From the NCBI GenBank assembly GCA_036554605.1, contig DATBMY010000200.1, positions 1-10,443 on the forward strand: a DNA stretch of 10,443 nucleotides. Reading direction: 5' to 3'. This document shows, piece by piece, positions 1 to 6,110 of the stretch; position 1 is the first letter of the stretch, and every line of letters begins with the position of its first letter. Source of the DNA: DATBMY01 sp036554605. GTDB lineage: Bacteria; Acidobacteriota; Blastocatellia; UBA7656. A program made the translations under genes and the position numbers. Below the pieces are notes generated by a model. That model did not search any database, was not told where the DNA came from, and saw only the letters and a list, made by a program, of their open reading frames with translations.

Positions 1-87
1 CCCCCGACCTCTGACCCCTCTTTCTTGTATCCTCATCTTGCCGCCGTTCGTATCAGTCATTTCAGCTTCTGCCCATAATCAATATAG

Positions 88-92
88 AGGAG
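88..92 (+). promoter_or_regulatory. Ribosome binding site fixing the M28 peptidase start
   Basis: AGGAG lies 5 bases before ATG 98. It decides against the longer in-frame reading from 38, whose extra 20 residues would bury the signal peptide. Confidence 0.8.
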
Positions 93-97
93 AGACC

Positions 98-1828
98 ATG
101 TCGCACATACGAAAGCTGACGGCATTCGCCCTACAACTGGCCCTGGTAGCCTCATTGACGGCAGGGTTTGCTTCCGCCAACAACGGCGGGCGCGAGCAGA
201 TCAAGGCCGAAGAGATGAAAGAGTGGCTAACCTATTTCGCCTCGGATGAGTTCGAAGGCAGGGCCACGTTCACCGAGGGGCTGGGACTTGCGGCCGGATA
301 CCTTGCCGCGCAGCTGAAGGCATTCGGGGTGCGACCGGGCGGGCCGAACGGCTCATATTTCCAGCGCGTCGCCGTTCAGGGGGTCAAGAGCGACAATCGC
401 TCGACGGTTACAGTTGAAGTCAACGGGCAAACGCGGACGTTCAAGAACCGAGAGGGGATCAACTTCCTTCCCAACGTCGGAGCCAAACGCAGCTTCACAA
501 CCGAGCAGATAGAGTTTGTCGGATACGGGCTTGTCGCGCCCGCGGTCAATCATAATGACTATGCGGGCCGCGACATTAAAGGCAAGGTCGCGGTATGGCT
601 CGGCAGCGCGGGGCCGAAAACGCTTGAAGGCCGGCAGTACCGGCGCTTGCTCACAAGCCGCGCGCGCACCGCGATAGAAGAGCAGAAAGCCCTTGCGGGC
701 ATCGGGCCCGTCTTCAGTTTCCGCGGCGGAGCGGGGGCGAATGCGGGAGGCGGGCGCGGCGAAGGCTCACCCGCTCAAACCGGCTCTGGGAGCCAATCAG
801 AAGTCGATTTTAATACGGCGCAGCGATTGGATAACCCGATCCCGCCCGCCGTAACCGCGCAGGATGAGTTTTTGGAATTCCTCTTCAGCGGCTCGGACGT
901 AAAGTACGCGGAGTTGAAAGCGAAAGCGCAAACGGGCGAGCCGCTTTCTGGGTTCACTCTGAAAAACGCGCGAATAACTTTCAACCTGGATGCCAGCTAC
1001 CGCGTCACGCGCACTCAGTACACGCGCAACGTCATCGGCGTGGTCGAAGGTTCCGATCCGAGACTCAAGGATTCTTATGTCGCTTACGGCGCGCACTATG
1101 ACCATGTAGGCTATGCCGAAGGCGAGGTCGTCGAAGCGAATGGCGTTGCGCGCCGCTCGGGGGCTCGGGGCGTCGTCACTGCCGGCGCGGTAGAAGACCG
1201 GGTGTGGAACGGGGCCGACGATGACGGGTCGGGCTCAATCGCGATGCTCGCCATCGCCAGGGCCTTCGCTCAGGGACCGAAGCCGCGCCGCTCTATGATA
1301 TTCGTGTGGCACGCGGGCGAGGAGAGAGGGCTATGGGGCTCGCGCCACTTCGTAGATTACCCGACAGTGCCGCTCGATAAGATAGTGGCCGAGATCAACA
1401 TGGATATGGTCGGCCGCGACCGCAACAATGACCCGAAAGAGTCAAACACGCTTTATGCGGTGGGGTCGGACCGGATAAGCACGGAGTTTCATAACATAAC
1501 TGTGGATGCCAACCAGGCGCTTTCGCGCCCGCTGCAGATCAGTTATGAAATGAACGATCCGTCGGACACCGAGCAGATATACTACCGCTCGGATCATTAC
1601 AGCTATGCGGCGAAAGGCATCCCGATAATATTCCTGACCACGGGGTTGCATCCCGACTATCACGCGAACACGGACAGCGCCGATAAGATCAATTACGAAA
1701 AGATGGCGCGCATCGGCCAGTATGCTTACGAGATAGGAATGCGCGTTGGCAACCTCGCGAATGCTCCGGCGCGCGACAATCGCGGCCCCCGCGCGGGGCG
1801 GGACGCGACGGGCAAGTTAAAAATGTAA
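98..1828 (+). CDS. Secreted M28-family zinc metallopeptidase with PA-type insert
   Basis: The product is 576 aa and is predicted to be an exported di-zinc aminopeptidase or carboxypeptidase of family M28. Residues 1-27 form a signal peptide: basic MSHIRK, a hydrophobic stretch, then a likely cleavage site after FASA. An EFVGYG motif near residue 139 and a following DYAG/KGKV stretch match a PA (protease-associated) domain. The catalytic domain shows all expected metal-site motifs in order: GAHYDHVG (H333), NGADDDGSG (D374-D376), HAGEERG (E408 catalytic base, E409 ligand), NMDMVG (D436) and HPDYH (H522). A glycine-rich stretch at about 210-234 interrupts the PA region. I chose ATG 98 over an in-frame start at 38 because AGGAG at 88-92 precedes it and the signal peptide then sits at the N-terminus. 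Nothing in the sequence reveals the substrate. The family call is very secure. Confidence 0.95.
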   Translation: MSHIRKLTAFALQLALVASLTAGFASANNGGREQIKAEEMKEWLTYFASDEFEGRATFTEGLGLAAGYLAAQLKAFGVRPGGPNGSYFQRVAVQGVKSDNRSTVTVEVNGQTRTFKNREGINFLPNVGAKRSFTTEQIEFVGYGLVAPAVNHNDYAGRDIKGKVAVWLGSAGPKTLEGRQYRRLLTSRARTAIEEQKALAGIGPVFSFRGGAGANAGGGRGEGSPAQTGSGSQSEVDFNTAQRLDNPIPPAVTAQDEFLEFLFSGSDVKYAELKAKAQTGEPLSGFTLKNARITFNLDASYRVTRTQYTRNVIGVVEGSDPRLKDSYVAYGAHYDHVGYAEGEVVEANGVARRSGARGVVTAGAVEDRVWNGADDDGSGSIAMLAIARAFAQGPKPRRSMIFVWHAGEERGLWGSRHFVDYPTVPLDKIVAEINMDMVGRDRNNDPKESNTLYAVGSDRISTEFHNITVDANQALSRPLQISYEMNDPSDTEQIYYRSDHYSYAAKGIPIIFLTTGLHPDYHANTDSADKINYEKMARIGQYAYEIGMRVGNLANAPARDNRGPRAGRDATGKLKM

Positions 1829-1871
1829 GAGTGTGCGGCCTTGTCAAAAGTCCGGTCTGCTGAGCGGGTCT

Positions 1872-2066
1872 CTATTTATTCGTTCCGTTGCAGCCGCCGG
1901 GACATTTCCAATAGCCGATGGGGAGCCTCAGCCCCTTTCGGTTTACCTTCCATGTCTCTTTGCATCTGCGGCATTTCAGCTTCATCGTCTTTACGTCCAC
2001 AATCGTGACGCCGACTTTGTTGAGCTGAGTCTCGGTGAACTCTCTGGGCGATATGCTACTGGCCAT
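1872..2066 (-). CDS. Small zinc-ribbon protein of unknown function
   Basis: This 64-aa protein carries two cysteine pairs, KCRRC (C32, C35) and WKCPGGC (C55, C59), separated by 19 residues. That arrangement is typical of a small zinc-binding ribbon. The N-terminal 25 residues are polar and hold no signal peptide or membrane helix, so it is probably cytosolic. GAGG lies about 11 bases upstream of the ATG, a weak but acceptable ribosome site. The gene is convergent with the M28 peptidase (43-base gap, no clear terminator) and divergent from the membrane protein at 2271. An open frame on the opposite strand (1833-2075) was discarded because only the minus strand gives the ordered cysteines. A nucleic-acid or protein-binding role is possible, but the sequence does not show one. 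Confidence 0.7.
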   Translation of the reverse strand: MASSISPREFTETQLNKVGVTIVDVKTMKLKCRRCKETWKVNRKGLRLPIGYWKCPGGCNGTNK

Positions 2067-2255
2067 TATCTATAGAACCTCACACAAATCTCGCCACCTG
2101 CATTTCAGGTAGACCGCCCGTGGAGGCAAAAAATACCCGTCTCCCCACGATTGTTCGGTGAATATAAGGATTAATGCAGGAGCTATGTTCGCTGGTTCAT
2201 TAAGATTAACTCACCGGCTGGAGAATCATCAATACACCATCCGCGCGCTCTTCAG

Positions 2256-2261
2256 TATAAT
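2256..2261 (+). promoter_or_regulatory. Perfect -10 box 9 bases before the membrane-protein start
   Basis: The sequence TATAAT matches the sigma-70 -10 consensus at all six positions. The best -35 at a 17-base spacing is TACACC (2233-2238), which is poor. Transcription would begin near 2268-2270, at or just before the ATG at 2271, giving a leaderless or nearly leaderless mRNA. The lack of a Shine-Dalgarno sequence before that ATG agrees with this. Confidence 0.5.
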
Positions 2262-2270
2262 CATTCCTCC

Positions 2271-2672
2271 ATGCATGCTTTTCTCGATAAATTCTTTCTT
2301 GTTTTTCATACAAGTGTGATCATCTTCAACCTGTTCGGCTGGATGTGGAAAAAGACCCGGCTTGCCAATCTAGTGCTGCTCGCTTTGACCGGAGCGTCGT
2401 GGTTCATACTCGGACTGTTTTATGGTATTGGCTATTGCCCCTGCACCGACTGGCACTGGAAGGTGCTCAGAGCCATGGGGCGCGAAGATCTTCCGGTTTC
2501 TTACGTCAAATACCTCGCGGACGCCGTAACCGGGCTCGACTTCGACGCGCGTCTGGTCGATACGTGCGTGGCTGCCGGATATTTCCTGGCTCTCACAGCT
2601 TCGAGCTTCGTCAACCTTCGAGATTATCGCCAGCGCCGCGCCGCCGTCCGCGCGAAGGCTCAATCTCTTTGA
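2271..2672 (+). CDS. Small three-helix membrane protein, DUF2784-like
   Basis: This 133-aa inner-membrane protein has three hydrophobic segments at about 5-25, 30-52 and 92-116. The conserved-looking core runs FNLFGWMWKKTR, then TGASWFILGLFYGIGYCP and TDWHWKVL. The paired aromatic, CPC and TDWHW residues at the end of helix 2 resemble small membrane proteins I recall under the DUF2784 label, mainly in Bacteroidota; the family name is from memory and only moderately sure. The C-terminus is basic (RDYRQRRAAVRAK) and probably cytoplasmic. Function is unknown. The start at 2271 is supported by how closely the N-terminus resembles such proteins, although no ribosome site is present. The last 13 bases overlap, tail to tail, the end of the acyl-CoA dehydrogenase gene on the other strand. 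Confidence 0.8.
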   Translation: MHAFLDKFFLVFHTSVIIFNLFGWMWKKTRLANLVLLALTGASWFILGLFYGIGYCPCTDWHWKVLRAMGREDLPVSYVKYLADAVTGLDFDARLVDTCVAAGYFLALTASSFVNLRDYRQRRAAVRAKAQSL

Positions 2673-3826
2673 ATCGAGTATTTCTTTATAAGGTTGCGCG
2701 CAATCACCAGCCGCTGCAACTCGTTCGTCCCGCCGCCTATGATCAAAAGCGGCGCGTCGCGATAGAATCGCTCGACGGGAAAATCTTTAGCGTACCCGTT
2801 GCCGCCGAGTATTCTCATCGCTTCAAGCGAGCATTCCTGCGCCGTCTCGGTCGCAAACAGCTTCGCCATGCCGGCTTCCAGATCGCACCGCTCGCCAAGG
2901 TCTTTCTTTTCGGCGGCGGCATAGACGAGCAGCCGCGCCGCCTCGATCTTCGTCGCCATATCGGCAAGCTTCAATTGAATCGCCTGGTGCTCGCATATGG
3001 GCTTGCCGAATGTGCGGCGCTGCTGCGCGTACTTTATCGCCTCTTCAAACGCGGCGCGCGCCACCCCGAGCCCCCGCGCCGCCACGTTTATGCGCTCGGA
3101 TTCAAGCCCCGTCATGACATGCTTGAAGCCCGCGCCTTCACCACCGCTTATGAGGTTTTCGACCGGCACCGGGAAATCTTCAAACAGCAGCTCGCATGTC
3201 TCGAGGCTCTTGTAGCCGAGCTTTTCGATGTCGCGGCTCACCGTAATACCCGGCGAGCCCTTCTCCGCGATAAACGCGCTCATCCCCGCGTATGCGGGCG
3301 TGGCCTTCCGGTCGGTCTTTGCCAGTATAAGCAAGATTTCCGCGCGGCGGCCGTTGGTTATCCACATCTTCGAGCCGTTTATATAATAGTGATCGCCGCG
3401 ACGCTCCGCGGTTGTGCGTATCGATTGAAGGTCCGTCCCGGCGTGCGGCTCGGATAAGCATATCGCTCCTCGCTTTTCGCCGCGCGCCATTATGGGAAGA
3501 AAGCGCCGCTTCTGTTCTTCGGTGCCGAATCTCGCAAGCACGTCGCATAAAACAGTGTGCGTGCCCAGTATCCCCGCGAGCCCCATCCACACGCGAGATA
3601 TCTCTTCAAAGATCATCGCGAATATCGTATAGCTCAAGTCCTGCCCGCCGTACTCTTCCGGCACGTTCGCGCCGAACAGCCCTATCTCTTTCATGCGCTC
3701 GACAAGCTGGTCCGGGTACTCGTTGCGGTGTTCAAGCTCCGAGGCTACGGGCGCGACCTCGCGCTCAAGAAACCGCTTTACGGTCGCCAGTATCAGTTGC
3801 TCTTCTTCGCTGAGTTTATAAGTCAT
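2660..3826 (-). CDS. Acyl-CoA dehydrogenase, IVD/LCAD-type active site
   Basis: This 388-aa FAD-dependent enzyme introduces an alpha-beta double bond into an acyl-CoA and passes electrons to an electron-transfer flavoprotein. It has the full family layout: N-terminal helical domain (1-120), beta domain with CLSEPHAGTD (123-132) and KMWITNG (153-159), and C-terminal helical domain with RRTFGKP (270-276) and GGNGYAKDFPVERFYRDA. The usual glutamate of the YEGT motif is glycine here (GGGTNE, G365). The candidate base is E244 in GLESERI, matching the position used by isovaleryl-CoA and long-chain acyl-CoA dehydrogenases. I chose ATG 3826, with GAG 8 bases upstream. A GTG at 3835 would add three residues and overlap the stop of the preceding gene by four bases (GTGA). 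It is the last gene of the thiolase operon. The chain length or branching of the substrate cannot be read from the sequence. Confidence 0.95.
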   Translation of the reverse strand: MTYKLSEEEQLILATVKRFLEREVAPVASELEHRNEYPDQLVERMKEIGLFGANVPEEYGGQDLSYTIFAMIFEEISRVWMGLAGILGTHTVLCDVLARFGTEEQKRRFLPIMARGEKRGAICLSEPHAGTDLQSIRTTAERRGDHYYINGSKMWITNGRRAEILLILAKTDRKATPAYAGMSAFIAEKGSPGITVSRDIEKLGYKSLETCELLFEDFPVPVENLISGGEGAGFKHVMTGLESERINVAARGLGVARAAFEEAIKYAQQRRTFGKPICEHQAIQLKLADMATKIEAARLLVYAAAEKKDLGERCDLEAGMAKLFATETAQECSLEAMRILGGNGYAKDFPVERFYRDAPLLIIGGGTNELQRLVIARNLIKKYSIQRD

Positions 3827-3831
3827 GCGCG

Positions 3832-4695
3832 TCACTCTATGGGGTCGGTATTTTTAGCGGGCCTGAGCGGAACGGGCTGTTCTTCCATAAGCCTGGTCGT
3901 GCCTTCGACCACGGAGTCCGGCTGAGGGGGCAAGGCGGCCCGCTCCGCCGGTGTATGCTCCAGAGAGCCTGTTATCGCCTGCGAATCCGAATGCGCGATC
4001 GATTGAACTGATGGGCTTGCATTGACCGTGCGGTTTAATCGCCATATACCGAATAGCAGGCAGAAAAAGCCGAACGCCTCGCCCGCGGCAAAGAATAACC
4101 AGCCCACTTTGACCATTTTCGGGTTGCCGAACAGGATCATCGGTATTGTCACGAGCAGCGTCAGCAGTATCCACATCGCGCCCCATCGCAACTCTATGTC
4201 GGCGGAGGCCGCGCTCGACATGAGCCGCATCACTTCGATCTCGGCCGGCGAGCTTCCCGGGGCGATCAGCATGCCGCACACTCTACAGAATTTCACCGCG
4301 CCGGCGTTCTCCGTGCCGCACGAAGGGCATACGCTCTTTCTGCGCGGCGCGTTTATCATGGCTATTATTGCATCGGCTTCGCGCTCTAAGGCTATGCGGT
4401 CGCCTTTCGAAAAAATATAGCTGACGGTGTAATCGAAGGTCGCTATGGTCGAGGCCTGGCTGATCGGCTTTAGCGCCACCGTGAGCCGGGTTTCGTACTC
4501 AAGGACGCTGGCCAGCAGAAAATTGCGCTGGGCGGCGCGCTTGGCCTGTATGGGATTCTCGCCAAGCACTACGTAGTTGAAATCCTCGAGCACGTCGGAA
4601 AGCCTTCGCCTCACGCCCTCGATGTCGCCGGGAATGACCTTTCTGAAATGGTGCTGTGCCGGAGTGGGTGTACCGGTTGAACTCATCATTTCCAT
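3832..4695 (-). CDS. Zinc-ribbon membrane protein of unknown function
   Basis: The product is about 287 aa. Residues 1-115 form a soluble alpha/beta region with no family I recognise (FRKVIPGDIEG, then LSDVLEDFNYVVLGE). A zinc ribbon follows: CPSC at C123/C126 and CRVC at C137/C140. Two transmembrane helices lie at about 171-190 and 197-218, and the tail is proline- and polar-rich. The tail contains VVEGTTRLM, which resembles a C-terminal motif I associate with acidobacterial zinc-ribbon proteins (recollection, not verified). The start is uncertain: GTG 4707 is in frame, as are ATGs at 4695, 4689 and 4686, and no ribosome site is decisive. The gene lies 54 bases after the thiolase, and its stop overlaps or abuts the dehydrogenase start, so it is probably in the same mRNA. 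It is not itself a recognisable beta-oxidation enzyme. Confidence 0.8.
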   Translation of the reverse strand: MEMMSSTGTPTPAQHHFRKVIPGDIEGVRRRLSDVLEDFNYVVLGENPIQAKRAAQRNFLLASVLEYETRLTVALKPISQASTIATFDYTVSYIFSKGDRIALEREADAIIAMINAPRRKSVCPSCGTENAGAVKFCRVCGMLIAPGSSPAEIEVMRLMSSAASADIELRWGAMWILLTLLVTIPMILFGNPKMVKVGWLFFAAGEAFGFFCLLFGIWRLNRTVNASPSVQSIAHSDSQAITGSLEHTPAERAALPPQPDSVVEGTTRLMEEQPVPLRPAKNTDPIE

Positions 4696-4749
4696 CCGTT
4701 TTACCACTCGGATGTCGATTATTCGGCAGGTAGCGGCTCTACTATCCGA

Positions 4750-5904
4750 TCACGGGTGGCCCAGGGCTATGATCGAGCAGGTGAACGAGCCGGGGTTGCC
4801 GCCGAGGTTATGCGCGAGCCCTACTCTCATATCTTTGACCTGTCGCTGGCCGGCGCGGCCAAGCAACTGGTTATAGATTTCATAAAGCATGCGCAGACCG
4901 CTTGCGCCAATCGGGTGGCCGAAAGATTTCAGCCCGCCGTCGGTGTTCACGGGCAGGTCGCCCGCGAGCGTAAACGCGCCCGCGCTGATGTCGGCGGGCG
5001 CTTTGCCCGGCTCCGAAAAACCAAGGTCTTCATAAATGATCAGCTCCGTTATCGAGAAGCAATCGTGCACCTCGGCCATGCTTATCTCTTTGCGCGGGTC
5101 GCGCACGCCCATCTGGTCATAGACCTGTTTTGCGGCGGCCTTGGTTTCGGGAAAACTGGTGAAGTCGAAATCCGGGTCCATGCGCCCCGTGCCGGGCCCA
5201 ACCGCGAGCCCCATGGCTTTCACGGTCACGAAATCTTTTTTGAACTGAGGCGCAAGCTCCGTGCGCGTGATGACGGCCGCGGCCGCCCCGTCCGTCGTCG
5301 GGCAGCAGTCGAGCAGGCCGAGCGGCGAGGCGATCATCGGAGCCTTCATCGCCTGCTCTATAGTGATCTCTTTTTGGAAATGGGCCTTCCTGTTGCGCGC
5401 GCCGTTGTAGTGGTTCTTTACCGATATTTTCGCCAGGTCCTCTTTGCCCGCGCCGTACTTGTGAAAATAGCGGTTAGCCGAAAGCGCGAACGCGCCCGGC
5501 GCCGTGTTGCCCGCGCCGATGACCGTTGAGGCAGAGCCGGGCAGCCCGGAATAGCCCGTGTCCTTGAGCTTCTCGAATCCGAGCACCAGCGCAACGTCAT
5601 AAGCTCCGGCGGCGACCGCGAAGGCCGCGTTGCGCAGCGCGTCCTGCCCCGTGGCGCACATGTTCTCGACCCTTGTGATGGGGATATATTGTAGCTTTAG
5701 CGGGCGCGAGAGCGCCTGGCCCGAGATGCCCGAGGTGAGCGTGCCGACCCATCCTGCTTCTACCTGCGCGGCCTCTATGCCCGCGTCTTCAAAGGCCTCG
5801 TAAGCGGCTTCGACTATCAAATCCTCTTCGCTTTTGTCCCAGTGCTCGCCGAACTTTGTACAGCCCATGCCGATGATGGCAACGCGGTCGCTAAGATTTT
5901 TCAT
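4750..5904 (-). CDS. SCP2-type thiolase (acetyl-CoA acyltransferase-like)
   Basis: This 384-aa thiolase would cleave a 3-ketoacyl-CoA with CoA, or condense acyl-CoAs in reverse. The acyl-accepting cysteine is in ENMCATG (C83). HDCF (279-283: H280, C282) is the signature of the SCP2/SCP-x branch, in which this second cysteine acts in acid-base catalysis. GHPIGASG supplies H330. The C-terminal loop reads AHNLGGNPG rather than the CxG loop of classical thiolases, consistent with the SCP2 branch. Length and motif order are complete. The start is well supported: GGGAGA (5911-5916) sits six bases upstream. It is the first gene of a three-gene operon with the zinc-ribbon membrane protein and the acyl-CoA dehydrogenase. 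SCP2-type thiolases are known in sterol side-chain and branched-chain lipid breakdown, but the substrate here is unknown. Some homologues work with a DUF35 partner; none is visible in this window. Confidence 0.93.
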   Translation of the reverse strand: MKNLSDRVAIIGMGCTKFGEHWDKSEEDLIVEAAYEAFEDAGIEAAQVEAGWVGTLTSGISGQALSRPLKLQYIPITRVENMCATGQDALRNAAFAVAAGAYDVALVLGFEKLKDTGYSGLPGSASTVIGAGNTAPGAFALSANRYFHKYGAGKEDLAKISVKNHYNGARNRKAHFQKEITIEQAMKAPMIASPLGLLDCCPTTDGAAAAVITRTELAPQFKKDFVTVKAMGLAVGPGTGRMDPDFDFTSFPETKAAAKQVYDQMGVRDPRKEISMAEVHDCFSITELIIYEDLGFSEPGKAPADISAGAFTLAGDLPVNTDGGLKSFGHPIGASGLRMLYEIYNQLLGRAGQRQVKDMRVGLAHNLGGNPGSFTCSIIALGHP

Positions 5905-5945
5905 TTGCGCTCTCCCGGTCTTTAGCGTTAGTCAAGCCTAAGCAA

Positions 5946-5974
5946 GTGATAACAAATCGCTACTAGCGAGTCAA
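5946..5974 (-). promoter_or_regulatory. Sigma-70-like promoter of the thiolase operon
   Basis: Read on the minus strand, TTGACT (5974-5969, five of six matches) is followed after exactly 17 bases by TATCAC (5951-5946, four of six). Transcription would start near 5939, leaving a 5' leader of about 35 bases that holds the strong GGGAGA ribosome site of the thiolase. Spacing and -35 quality make this the best promoter in the window, although the -10 is imperfect. Confidence 0.55.
5957..5969. promoter_or_regulatory. Candidate operator palindrome inside the thiolase promoter
   Basis: The sequence TCGCTA-C-TAGCGA is a 13-base inverted repeat with perfect six-base arms. It fills the spacer between the -35 and -10 boxes of the thiolase promoter and takes in the last base of the -35. 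A repressor bound there would block RNA polymerase. No regulator gene is in the window, so its owner is unknown. Confidence 0.4.
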
Positions 5975-6110
5975 CACGGGTGCGCAATGTAAAATAAAGA
6001 AGTATTATAACTCCTCAATGGCTGCATCGGTTCAGCGACGGGTTTCAATATTATTGTCAGTTTATTCTCCTTTCGTCGCCTGATCTTTCGTGCCCTCTTA
6101 GGAGACTGCC

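Noticed and set aside
1833..2075. An 80-aa open frame on the plus strand
   Set aside because: It covers the minus-strand zinc-ribbon gene, has no ribosome site and no motif.
2096..2110. Small hairpin ACCTG-CATTT-CAGGT, considered as an operator or terminator
   Set aside because: The arms are only five bases, with no T-run and no fitting promoter; chance is enough to explain it.
2174..2319. Short open frames from ATG 2174 (9 codons) and ATG 2185 (44 codons), considered as leader peptides
   Set aside because: Purine-rich sites lie only two to three bases before each ATG, too close to work well, and the peptides show no regulatory codon pattern or recognisable sequence.
2345..3457. A 370-aa open frame on the plus strand
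   Set aside because: It overlaps the membrane-protein gene in another frame and lies antisense to the motif-complete acyl-CoA dehydrogenase. The product is Arg/Leu-rich with no domain and is a by-product of GC-rich codon use.
4756..5529. A 257-aa open frame on the plus strand
   Set aside because: It is antisense to the thiolase, whose catalytic motifs are all present, and its product is Arg-rich without a domain.
5975..6099. P450 promoter candidates (TAAAAT at 5990, TATTAT at 6003, TATAAC at 6006)
   Set aside because: Each is a fair -10 box but none has a recognisable -35 at 16-18 bases, so I cannot choose one.
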